From: Candidatus Daviesbacteria bacterium
GTDB taxonomy: Bacteria > Patescibacteriota > Microgenomatia > Daviesbacterales > UBA10151
Direction of reading: 5' to 3'
Assembly: GCA_016183265.1 (NCBI GenBank)
Contig: JACPEX010000009.1
Coordinates: forward strand, 1-41,891
DNA length: 41,891 nt
In this document: in pieces, positions 7,295-15,379 of the stretch
Layout: each line of letters begins with the position of its first letter
Position numbering within the stretch: position 1 is the first letter of the stretch
Position numbers and translations under genes: made by a program
Notes under the pieces: model-generated
What the model was told of the DNA's origin: nothing
The model's database searches: none
Seen by the model: the letters and a program-made list of their open reading frames with translations, nothing else

Positions 7295-7320
7295 CGCTCG
7301 AGTTTATTTCCATGTACACT
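7291..7320 (+). promoter_or_regulatory. Promoter for the exported-protein cluster
   Basis: TTGACG (7291-7296) and TACACT (7315-7320) are separated by 18 nt. The ATG of the next gene begins 10 nt after the -10 box, giving a leader of only a few nucleotides. Confidence 0.55.
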
Positions 7321-7330
7321 GATAAGTGTT

Positions 7331-8056
7331 ATGAGCGTCCTGCCCAAAAAAATATTATTAGTTATTTTACTGGTTTTAGTGATAGGTTTTCTTCTTTATT
7401 ATATATTAAAGCTGATTGAGCCATCTTCTTCTCCCCAAAATGTCTTAATTTCCAATGTCACTGATCACCAGGCAACTGTTACCTGGACTACTCAAAAGCC
7501 TACCAAAGGGGCATTACTCGTTTCAGATAATGGTAAATTCCCCATCTTGCCAATATTTACCAAAATTTTTAGAGATGACGGAGAAAAATTATTAGGCAAG
7601 ATGAATTTCTATCCCACCCACAAAGTCACTGTAGATAATCTTGATCCCAATAAAACTTACCAGTTCAGGATTTACCAGGGCTGGAAGAAAAAATACCAGG
7701 GCAGTTTTACTACTGGCCCTGTTTTACAGTCAATCAATACCCCCAATCCTGTTTATGGTCGGGTATTATCCTCAGACAAAAAACCAATAGTGGGAGCCCT
7801 GGTTTACCTGCAGGTTATTAATGAAGCTTCGCAATCAGCCAAGGCCACCCGCTCGTCCCTGCTTTCTACATTAACCAACAAGGAAGGCAGGTGGTCAATG
7901 GACCTGGCAAATTTAAGGTCATTTGATTTAACAGATACTTATCCTGTTGGTAACAATACTACTGAAGAAATTATTGTGGATACGGGAAGAAGTAGGGTTA
8001 AAGCACAAACTACCACCAAACAGGATAACCCCTGGCCGGACATTATACTAAAATGA
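7331..8056 (+). CDS. Membrane-anchored FN3-like protein
   Basis: This 241-residue protein has one N-terminal membrane helix (about residues 8-28). A fibronectin-III/purple-acid-phosphatase-N-like beta domain follows (VTDHQATVTWTTQKPTKG ... VDNLDPNKTYQFRIY), then a carboxypeptidase-regulatory-like beta domain (PVYGRVLSSDKKPIVGALVYLQ ... NKEGRWSMDL, seen in parts). It is most likely anchored in the membrane with the domains outside. It is paralogous to the protein at 11625-12353, which shares both domains. Its end overlaps the start of the large exported protein by 4 nt, so the two are probably made together. Confidence 0.75.
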   Translation: MSVLPKKILLVILLVLVIGFLLYYILKLIEPSSSPQNVLISNVTDHQATVTWTTQKPTKGALLVSDNGKFPILPIFTKIFRDDGEKLLGKMNFYPTHKVTVDNLDPNKTYQFRIYQGWKKKYQGSFTTGPVLQSINTPNPVYGRVLSSDKKPIVGALVYLQVINEASQSAKATRSSLLSTLTNKEGRWSMDLANLRSFDLTDTYPVGNNTTEEIIVDTGRSRVKAQTTTKQDNPWPDIILK

Positions 8057-11000
8057 CAAAAATATTTTCTAAATTTCTAATTATCTTTCTTTCCTTAAAT
8101 TTAATATTAACTTCTGTTTATCCTGCTTTTGCTTACCAGGCAGATGAGGAAGGCAATCCTGTTGAAGAAGCGGTTGCAGAGGAAGCTGTAACCGAGCCTG
8201 CAGATGTTAGTCAAGATCCTGCAACTGATGAAGTTTTACCTGTTGAGACTCCGCAGGAAACTCCTGAGCCTGAATATACCCCAGTTTTATCAGACCAGGA
8301 GCAGTTTGACCAGATGATGGAACAGGCAGTTGTCCAGGCAGAACTGCTGAGTATCCAGGAAAGACAAGAAGCTTATGAAAGGCAGCAGGCAGAATCCTTC
8401 GACTCCGCTCAGGACTTAGCCCAGGGCGCGGTAGGAGGCGTTGATGATTTGTTTGATAAAAGTGAGGAGACTCTCAGGAAAACAGGTGAGGGGCTTTCTG
8501 AAACTTATGCCTCAGCCTATGATCAATTACTGGTAAGAAGGCAGGAAGAGGCAGAACAAAAAAGATTGATGGAAGAGCTGGGAATAGTAGAGCAGGCTGC
8601 CCAAAAATCCCAGGAACAATACCAACAGGAAATCCAGGCAGCCATTGATGCCCCTGTTGAAGAAAGGATAGCCAGGATGAGGGAATCATTAGGGCTTGCT
8701 GAAGGCGCTGTGTCTGATGAAACAGTCAGGAATACCTTCCAGCAGGCAGCCAAAGACATTGGCATTAATGTCACCATGGATGGGGATATAGACAACTTTA
8801 CTATTACCTTAACCCCTGAAGAGGTAGATAAACAAATGAGGGATACTTGGATTTATGGCGGAGCAGCTGTTGGAGCAACAGCAGCTTTGGTAACAGCCCC
8901 GATTTGGGTACCGGCTGCAGGAGCGGCGGCAACTGCAGTTTCAACAGCCGGTTTAACTACTTATGTTTATGCAACTAGTACTGGAGCAGTAATTTTGGCT
9001 AATTCCCCCAGGATTGTCCAGCAAGGAGTGGGTCTTTTAGCCCAAAATGCCGATATAATTGTGCCGGCAGCTACCTGGGCTGTGTGCCAGGGATCAGATG
9101 ATCCCAAGTCATGTGTGCAAGACAATCTCGGACCAATTCCTCAAATAACAGAATTGGCAGCCGGGGCAAAAGCTGCCACCAAATTTGCCTCCCAGGCAGA
9201 AAAAGATTTAGATTTTGCAGCCGAGTCAGCAATGGATTTGGCTTCTGCCGGGAAATTAAGTGCAATAGGTACAACAACAGAGAAGGCGTTAAATGATGAA
9301 GGTTGGTTTACAAACTTTTGGCAAGGCACAAAAGAACTTGCAGCAGATGAAACCGGAAGCTTCAACTTAAGAAATATTTTCGTAAGAGGTAGTAACACAG
9401 TTAATGTTACCGAAGACGGAACAACTGTTTTGAGCGACTCTACTTTTAAACGAGCTGCGGATAATAGATTGAAGGCTACAGAAGAGGATGTTATCGGTAA
9501 GCCTATAGGGCACGGTTCTTATGGTATAACTTTCCGTAAAGATGATGAGGTTACAAAAATTTTTTTTCCGAATACAGATGTTGCTACTCAAGAGGTTAAT
9601 CTGCGTCAGGTAGACTTATTAAAGAAGGCAGAAGGTAAATATGGATTACCAGAATTTTTAGGCGAGGTTAAAAATTCAAAAGGTGAATTAATCGGGGTTA
9701 AGCAAGAATATATTGAAGGGAAGTCGCTTCGAGCATTTATGCAAGATCAAGATGAAGCTCCGCAAAAAATATCTCTGGAAGCAGCACAGAAGTTTATTAA
9801 TGATTTAATGGAGGCTCATACAAATTTAGGTGTTCCTCATTTAGACTTGACAGATGGTGTACATATTTTAATGACAAAAGGAGACGATCCTGCTAATCCA
9901 GTTTTTCGAATGATTGATTATGGGGGTGTAGATTTTAAAAATTCTTGGCTGCTTCGTGGCAGCACAATGAACGAATTGATGTATAAAGATGTTAAAGAAA
10001 CAGTTAGCCTCTTTTTCAGAACAAATACAGTTAGGTCTCGTTCTCCGGTCAAGACTATAGTAAATATCACGGATGATGAAGCTGAAAGAGTAGCTAATGA
10101 AATTTTAGCTACTGCTAAGGAGAAATATTTAAGTTCTAAAGGAGCAGTGAAAGGTATCAGTACAGTTAATGTTGGTGGTGCTGATACAAATAAAGATTTA
10201 CCTGTAGCTTCCTTTCAGGATATAAGGATGTATGAATTATCAGCAAAAAAGGGATTGATAAAAGATGCCTTGCGTAAAAATGGTAGTATCGATTCGGAAT
10301 ATGTTCAGCAAGTATTAATGACAGACATTATTAAACCGGAGACGAGAGAAATGAATGGTGGCTATGAATTTGTAACAGGTAGAGCCGGGACGGTTGAAGG
10401 GGAAATTGAAGAAGGGGTATATATAGTAGATGTAGATGCACTGCCGGATAGTGATATCAGCATCCCTAAAACAATAACTGTTACTAAAGGTTCAGATGCA
10501 GCAATTCCTATCAAAGTCAAACAAGGTTCAGGGAAAGTAGAAAAAGACCAGGGTGCAATTACTACAAATAAAGTCTCTATAGCTGTTATGTCCGATGATG
10601 GAAAAGAAGTTTTACCATGGGCAGGGTTAAGTGTGACTTTAACCAAAGCAGTCCAGGAAAAAGGCATTAATTTAAATAATGGTTGGAATTTGGTGACATT
10701 GACAGCTTTGCCTGCTCAAGCCATGACTGCCTCAACTCTGATTTCCGAAATTGCCAAGCAGGGAGGGTATGCTACTACAGTATCTAGTTTGGAAAATGGG
10801 TTCTGGAAGTCTTATGTAGTTAGGGCAGGTAAAACATATTCAGGTGAGGATTTTGGCATTGAGCCGGGCAAAGCATATTTTGTAAAGTCAGAGAAAAAAT
10901 CAACCTTTACTTTTGCAGGCCAAAACTTTGTAGCCCCTGTTAAATTAAAACTTGCCTCAGGCTGGAATGCAGTTGGGTTACCCAAAACCTCAAAAGCTTA

Positions 11001-11163
11001 TAAAGCTGCAGATTTGCCTGTTGGCTCGGCTGCCAGGTGGGAATCAGGTCTTTGGGACACTTTGGTTAAAAAACAAAATGAAAACTTTGGGGAAAACTTT
11101 GCCATTGCCAACAACAGGGGATATCTTGTTAAAATGGAGCAAGGGGGAGAATTCAGCCCATAA
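8053..11163 (+). CDS. Large exported protein with a protein-kinase-like domain and GWN-type repeats
   Basis: The protein has 1036 residues. A signal peptide (FLIIFLSLNLILTSVYPAFA, about residues 7-27) leads into a Glu/Gln-rich coiled-coil region (about 85-200). An Ala/Val-rich hydrophobic segment follows (about 268-330). Next comes a kinase-like domain (about 480-650) with a glycine loop GHGSYG near 486, a beta-3 lysine in EVTKIFF, a hinge-like KQEYIEGKSL, the catalytic-loop equivalent HLDLTDGVHIL near 596, and the DFG equivalent MIDYGG near 620. The C-terminus has two GWN repeats (LNNGWNLV near 877, SGWNAV near 970). An Asn of the catalytic loop appears as His. The overall layout resembles large secreted effector or polymorphic-toxin proteins. 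Kinase activity is inferred, not shown. Confidence 0.7.
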   Translation: MTKIFSKFLIIFLSLNLILTSVYPAFAYQADEEGNPVEEAVAEEAVTEPADVSQDPATDEVLPVETPQETPEPEYTPVLSDQEQFDQMMEQAVVQAELLSIQERQEAYERQQAESFDSAQDLAQGAVGGVDDLFDKSEETLRKTGEGLSETYASAYDQLLVRRQEEAEQKRLMEELGIVEQAAQKSQEQYQQEIQAAIDAPVEERIARMRESLGLAEGAVSDETVRNTFQQAAKDIGINVTMDGDIDNFTITLTPEEVDKQMRDTWIYGGAAVGATAALVTAPIWVPAAGAAATAVSTAGLTTYVYATSTGAVILANSPRIVQQGVGLLAQNADIIVPAATWAVCQGSDDPKSCVQDNLGPIPQITELAAGAKAATKFASQAEKDLDFAAESAMDLASAGKLSAIGTTTEKALNDEGWFTNFWQGTKELAADETGSFNLRNIFVRGSNTVNVTEDGTTVLSDSTFKRAADNRLKATEEDVIGKPIGHGSYGITFRKDDEVTKIFFPNTDVATQEVNLRQVDLLKKAEGKYGLPEFLGEVKNSKGELIGVKQEYIEGKSLRAFMQDQDEAPQKISLEAAQKFINDLMEAHTNLGVPHLDLTDGVHILMTKGDDPANPVFRMIDYGGVDFKNSWLLRGSTMNELMYKDVKETVSLFFRTNTVRSRSPVKTIVNITDDEAERVANEILATAKEKYLSSKGAVKGISTVNVGGADTNKDLPVASFQDIRMYELSAKKGLIKDALRKNGSIDSEYVQQVLMTDIIKPETREMNGGYEFVTGRAGTVEGEIEEGVYIVDVDALPDSDISIPKTITVTKGSDAAIPIKVKQGSGKVEKDQGAITTNKVSIAVMSDDGKEVLPWAGLSVTLTKAVQEKGINLNNGWNLVTLTALPAQAMTASTLISEIAKQGGYATTVSSLENGFWKSYVVRAGKTYSGEDFGIEPGKAYFVKSEKKSTFTFAGQNFVAPVKLKLASGWNAVGLPKTSKAYKAADLPVGSAARWESGLWDTLVKKQNENFGENFAIANNRGYLVKMEQGGEFSP
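8395..8432. repeat. TTCGAC/CTCAG-type repeat inside the exported-protein gene
   Basis: CCTTCGACTCCGCTCAGGAC lies in frame and encodes SFDSAQD. It matches the half-site of the hairpin repeat found downstream of topA (41546-41584). Related copies lie at about 33-66, 16514-16550 and 40838-40866. Confidence 0.6.
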
Positions 11164-11171
11164 GAGATAAA

Positions 11172-11616
11172 TTCTAAGTACTAAATACTAAATTCTAAAC
11201 AAATACAAATGATCAAAAATCAAAACACAAAACAATACGATTTAGAAGATAGGACTTTTGAGTTTGCCAAAAGGGTTAGAAATTATGTTAAAAAATTATC
11301 TAGAGTAATATCAAATATTGAATATGGAAAGCAATTAGTTAGATCTTCAGGCTCGCAAGCAGCAAATTATATTGAAGCTAATGAATCTTTAAGTAAAAAA
11401 GATTTCTTTATGAGAGTGAAAATCTGCAGAAAAGAAGCAAAAGAAAGTAGACTCTGGTTAAAACTTACAGAACCTAACTTAGAGGATCAAAAAGAACAGG
11501 AGGCACTTATTCAGGAAGCAATAGAACTAACCAAAATTTTTGGTGCTATTGTTTCAAATATTTGAATTTAGAATTTTGAATATTGTTTTGGATTTAGATA
11601 TTAGGATTTAGAATTT
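11172..11616. mobile_element. Four-helix-bundle gene flanked by inverted heptad-repeat arms
   Basis: The left arm (11172-11234) has units TTCTAAG, TACTAAA, TACTAAA, TTCTAAA, CAAATAC, AAATGAT and CAAAAAT. The right arm (11561-11616) has TTTGAAT, TTAGAAT, TTTGAAT, then TGGATTT, AGATATT, AGGATTT and AGAATTT. The right arm is an imperfect reverse complement of the left. The arms enclose an S23-type gene, and the left arm contains its start codon. This arrangement recalls 23S rRNA intervening sequences, which carry S23 ORFs between inverted repeats. Mobility is an inference. Confidence 0.55.
11209..11565 (+). CDS. Four-helix bundle protein (S23/23S rRNA IVS-type)
   Basis: This 118-residue protein matches the S23 four-helix-bundle family: DLEDRTFEFAKRVRNYVKKL, then SNIEYGKQLVRSSGSQAANYIEAN, ending ALIQEAIELTKIFGAIVSNI (segments read in order). 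Relatives include proteins encoded in 23S rRNA intervening sequences and the Avd accessory protein of diversity-generating retroelements. The molecular role of free-standing copies is unknown. The start codon lies inside the left repeat arm, and the first 12 residues (KNQNTKQ region) are themselves encoded by the repeat. Confidence 0.85.
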   Translation: MIKNQNTKQYDLEDRTFEFAKRVRNYVKKLSRVISNIEYGKQLVRSSGSQAANYIEANESLSKKDFFMRVKICRKEAKESRLWLKLTEPNLEDQKEQEALIQEAIELTKIFGAIVSNI

Positions 11617-11624
11617 ATTAATTT

Positions 11625-12353
11625 ATGTCTAAGATTATAGTTCTAGTTTTATTAATTGCAGGTTTAGCTGTCGGAGTCTTCCTGGTAGGAAGACAAACCG
11701 GCTTTTTTAGTAAGGCTGATATCTCTACTGAGCCTCAAGAAATTAAGGTTAGCAATATTTCAGATAATGGTTTTACAGTTTCCTGGATTACAGCCAAGCC
11801 TACCGTTGGCTTTGTGCAATTTGGGGAGAGTGAAAGTTTAGGCGATACTACCGATGATGACCGGGATGCAAGACCCCGTTTAACCCATCATGTGACTTTA
11901 AAAAACCTAAGCCCCCAGACTATATATTTCTATAAAATTAATCCCGGGAGTAATATTGCCCAGCAGACTACTGCCCCTGTTACTCAAAACCCTCCGGCCG
12001 TGCCTGAGCCTATTTTTGGTAAGGCTTTAAAAGCTGATGGCAGTATGCCTGCTGAAGCCCTGGTTTATTTGCAATTACCGGGAGGCTCTTTGCTGTCAAG
12101 TTATACCAGAGATCAAGGAAATTGGTTAATTACTTTAAATAATGCCAGGACCAAGGATTTGGCAGATTATATAACTGTTTCTGATGAAGATGTGGTAAGT
12201 GTTTTGGTAAGCGGTGAAGGCAAGGCAGAAGTGCAGGGTAAAGTATCTGATAAGGATGCTTTTTCTCAGATAACTTTAGGCCATACCGGAGACTTAAATG
12301 GAGATGGGGTAATCAATGTTTTTGACTATATTTTGTCGTTTACAAAGAAGTAG
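11625..12353 (+). CDS. Membrane-anchored FN3-like protein with a terminal dockerin-like repeat
   Basis: This 242-residue protein has an N-terminal membrane helix (VLVLLIAGLAVGVFLVG), an FN3-like domain (VSNISDNGFTVSWITAKPT ... LKNLSPQTIYFYKI), a carboxypeptidase-regulatory-like domain (PIFGKALKADGSMPAEALVY) and a final single dockerin-type repeat (DLNGDGVINVFDYIL). It is a paralogue of the 7331-8056 protein with the dockerin added. The second dockerin repeat is missing, so the domain may be truncated. The last 14 nt overlap the convergent penicillin-binding protein gene. Confidence 0.75.
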   Translation: MSKIIVLVLLIAGLAVGVFLVGRQTGFFSKADISTEPQEIKVSNISDNGFTVSWITAKPTVGFVQFGESESLGDTTDDDRDARPRLTHHVTLKNLSPQTIYFYKINPGSNIAQQTTAPVTQNPPAVPEPIFGKALKADGSMPAEALVYLQLPGGSLLSSYTRDQGNWLITLNNARTKDLADYITVSDEDVVSVLVSGEGKAEVQGKVSDKDAFSQITLGHTGDLNGDGVINVFDYILSFTKK

Positions 12354-14493
12354 CTGAAGAAGTGGCGTAGGTTGAAAAGGCATCGGAGAAAATAATCTTA
12401 TCTTCATTTTTGGTAATTCTCACCATGGCTTTAGGAAGCGTTTGGGCTACTTCAGTTGGCTTTTCAAAAGCTAAGGGTTTGGTTCCATCCAGCAGTGTAT
12501 GCATAATTTTATTCCAAATCGGCGCTGCGCCGGTGATTCCTGATGTTAAAACCGGATTCATCGGGGAATTGTCCGGATTGCCTACCCAAACTCCGACCAC
12601 GTATTTGGGGGTATAGCCGTAAGTTACATTATCCTTTTTACTGTCAGAAGTGCCGGTTTTGACCGCTACCTGAAAGCCGGGAATATTGAGTAAAGAATTT
12701 ACTCCAAAAGCCATTTTTCTGGCATTATCATCAGATAAAATATCAGTCAAAAGATAGGCAATTTGAGGCAGAATAGCTTGTTTGGGGGAATCTTTAAATT
12801 CTTCTAAGGCCTGACCTTGGGCATCAGTAACTTTTAAGATTCCGGTAGGCTGGCGGTACAGCCCGTTTTGGGAAAAAGTTCCGTAAACGCCCATCATATC
12901 GATCATTTTAACGGCTGCCCCTCCCAAAGTTAAAGACAAACCAAAGCGCTTAGGATTAGCAAAGGTAGTAATCCCTAAATCTTTAGCTTTTTGGGCTACT
13001 TCTTCTACGCCAACCGTGGCCAAAAGTTTAACAGCCGGAATATTAAATGAGTTGCCCAAGGCTTCTCTTAGCGTCACAGGTCCATGGAATCTGCCGTCAT
13101 AATTGACCGGGGCATAGCTATTACCCCACTCGTCTTTAAAAACAACCGGAGTATCCAAGATATAATTGGTCGGGCTAAAGCCTTTGGCGAAAGCTGTTGC
13201 ATAAGTGATGGGTTTGACCGAAGAGCCCGGCTGGCGGAGGGCCAGAGTAACATTAAAGTTGCCAAAGCCGGGGTAATGATAATCCCGTGACCCAACCATG
13301 GCTAAAATTTGTCCGGTTTTAGCATCCGTGATCATGGCTGCCCCATTTTTAACATTCAAAGAACCTAAATTATCAACTTCTTCCCTGACTATTTTTTCTA
13401 CCTTTTCCTGCAGGTTCAGGTCCAAACTGGTATAAACCTTTAAGCCTCCTTGGGAAACTATTCTCGGGCCATACTTTTGTACCAACAGGTCCTTGATGTA
13501 AAAGACAAAATGGGGAGCGAAAATGTTGTTGGCCGGAGGTTGAATGTTAAGATCTTGGGCTAAAGCTTCCTGCTTTTGAGATTCGGTAATATAACCTTCC
13601 TTAACCATATTTTGTAAAACCTGCTTTTGCCGCAATTTGCCAAGATCGGGATTTTGCCCATAAGGTGAAAATTGGGTAGGGGAAGCGGGTAATCCGGCCA
13701 GGAAAGCGCTCTCAGCCAAAGTTAATTGCGCGGGTTCTTTGCCGAAATAAGTGCGGGAGGCTGCCGCAATCCCCATAATTGAGCCCCCGTATGGAGCTTC
13801 GTTAAGGTACATCTGCAAAATTTCATCTTTAGAATATATCCTTTCGGCCCACAAGGCCAGAATTATCTCCCGAAACTTTCTGGCATAAGTTTTCTCCGGG
13901 GTTAACAGGGAATTTTTGACCAACTGTTGAGTAAGAGTGGAAGCTCCCTCAAGAGATTCATTTTTTAAATTGTGATTAAAGGCGCGCAAAATGGCAATCG
14001 GGTCAATGCCGATATGTTTGTAAAAATTGCGGTCTTCAGAAGCCAAAGTAGCTTGGATAAAAATAAGGGGGAGTTCGGATAAGTTGACTAATGAGCGGTT
14101 TCTGTCCTCGTACAGGTTATAGAGCAATGTGTTATTTCTGTCAAAAATTTGGGTATTTAAAGGCTTGGGAGCAGAGATTAGTTTGGTGGGGGTAGGAAGC
14201 TGGTAAGCTGCTGTCAGCAGAAAAACAGTATAAGAAAAAAAGAAAAGCAAAAATGCAGACAAGGCAATTGCAATTTTGGATCTTTTTGACAGCCGGAATT
14301 TCTTCGGCCTCCCAGCTTTGTGGGTACGTCTTTTGGACAAACTACCAACGATCGTATATAGTTTGTCCAGGATGGTCCACAGCAATAGCAGTGGGATGCT
14401 GCCTATTTTAATTAAAATAATTTTGACCAAAAGAAGAGTAAAGTAGATCGGGGCTTGATTAAAGCTGGTTTTTTGTCTGCGTCCTTTGCGCAT
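12340..14493 (-). CDS. Class A penicillin-binding protein (GT51 glycosyltransferase + transpeptidase)
   Basis: The protein has 717 residues. A basic cytoplasmic tail and a membrane helix (about residues 75-95) are followed by a GT51 domain (EDRNFYKHIGIDP near 150; GASTLTQQLVKN; YLNEAPYGG). The transpeptidase domain has the SxxK motif RQPGSSVK with the catalytic Ser near 424, the SxN motif SFNIPAV and the KTG motif VAVKTGTSDS. It polymerises and crosslinks peptidoglycan outside the membrane. It is the last gene of a minus-strand set with the EamA transporter and GH1 glycosidase. Confidence 0.93.
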   Translation of the reverse strand: MRKGRRQKTSFNQAPIYFTLLLVKIILIKIGSIPLLLLWTILDKLYTIVGSLSKRRTHKAGRPKKFRLSKRSKIAIALSAFLLFFFSYTVFLLTAAYQLPTPTKLISAPKPLNTQIFDRNNTLLYNLYEDRNRSLVNLSELPLIFIQATLASEDRNFYKHIGIDPIAILRAFNHNLKNESLEGASTLTQQLVKNSLLTPEKTYARKFREIILALWAERIYSKDEILQMYLNEAPYGGSIMGIAAASRTYFGKEPAQLTLAESAFLAGLPASPTQFSPYGQNPDLGKLRQKQVLQNMVKEGYITESQKQEALAQDLNIQPPANNIFAPHFVFYIKDLLVQKYGPRIVSQGGLKVYTSLDLNLQEKVEKIVREEVDNLGSLNVKNGAAMITDAKTGQILAMVGSRDYHYPGFGNFNVTLALRQPGSSVKPITYATAFAKGFSPTNYILDTPVVFKDEWGNSYAPVNYDGRFHGPVTLREALGNSFNIPAVKLLATVGVEEVAQKAKDLGITTFANPKRFGLSLTLGGAAVKMIDMMGVYGTFSQNGLYRQPTGILKVTDAQGQALEEFKDSPKQAILPQIAYLLTDILSDDNARKMAFGVNSLLNIPGFQVAVKTGTSDSKKDNVTYGYTPKYVVGVWVGNPDNSPMNPVLTSGITGAAPIWNKIMHTLLDGTKPLAFEKPTEVAQTLPKAMVRITKNEDKIIFSDAFSTYATSSATSL

Positions 14494-14524
14494 TTAGCCG
14501 CATTCTAAAAGATTTACACGCTGT

Positions 14525-15379
14525 CTACAAGGGGGAAGTTAGCAGGTAAAGGCCGGCGCCTATTAAGATTATTCCGGTAAGTTTTGACAGCAGGATTAGA
14601 AAAGTATATTTTTCCTTAAAAAAGAATAGGCCAAAAATCAGCAAAAATATATACTGGGTGCCTTGTAGGGAATTGACTAAGGCCGGATTTGCCAAAGAAA
14701 TAGAAAAAAGAATCAAAGTTTCCGAAGCTGCGCCGCTGATTTGCCCGCCTAAAAATAGTAGGTTAGTCGGGCCCTTGGAAGCAATAATTTTCCTTCTAAA
14801 TGAAGGAATTAAAAACAGGAGAATACCAAGTGGTATAAGGATTAATCTGGACCAAACCAAGACTGAGAAAAAATCTGCATTCAAATAGGCTTGTCTTAAT
14901 ATAATATAGGAAAAAGCAAAAAGGGCAGCTGATAAAATTTCAAATATAATTTCTTTTTTACTGAAGTTCCCCTGCCAATCAGGTAAAGTTAAGAAAATCA
15001 TACCGGCAATTAAAAGCCAAACAGCCCAGGTTTGCATTTGGCTGATAGTTTGGGTTTGGGCTGCAAAAACCAGTAGTATTAAGGGGATAAATGTGCCGAT
15101 GACCGGGATGACCCGGGAAACGCTGCCAATTTTTAAGGCTTTAAACATAAAATATGCACCAAGTGTCCAAAGTAATGTAGAAAAAGAGGCTAAATTGAAA
15201 GTTTCAATAGTTGGGGTCTTAGTAAACGGCAGCCCCAAAATTACCAGCAGGGAAAATAAGCTGATATAAAAAATATAAACTAAGGGGTCAGGGATGGTTT
15301 TAGTCAGCAAAAATTTACTGGTTAAAACTGAAAGGGCATTGAAGAAATATGCTGCCAGGGTAAAAGGTAAGTGGGTCAT
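14525..15379 (-). CDS. EamA/DMT-family transporter
   Basis: This 284-residue protein has about ten hydrophobic helices in two related halves. It fits the drug/metabolite transporter superfamily: an early LVYIFYISLFSLLVILGL, a middle ALKIGSVSRVIPVIGTFIPL, and a second-half SLANPALVNSLQGTQYIFLL. The substrate is not deducible. The start overlaps the GH1 gene stop by 4 nt, so the two are likely co-translated. Confidence 0.85.
   Translation of the reverse strand: MTHLPFTLAAYFFNALSVLTSKFLLTKTIPDPLVYIFYISLFSLLVILGLPFTKTPTIETFNLASFSTLLWTLGAYFMFKALKIGSVSRVIPVIGTFIPLILLVFAAQTQTISQMQTWAVWLLIAGMIFLTLPDWQGNFSKKEIIFEILSAALFAFSYIILRQAYLNADFFSVLVWSRLILIPLGILLFLIPSFRRKIIASKGPTNLLFLGGQISGAASETLILFSISLANPALVNSLQGTQYIFLLIFGLFFFKEKYTFLILLSKLTGIILIGAGLYLLTSPL

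Noticed and set aside
9071-9591. Minus-strand frames of 68-85 residues under the exported kinase-like protein
   Set aside because: They have no recognisable motif and lie fully antisense to a strong coding frame.
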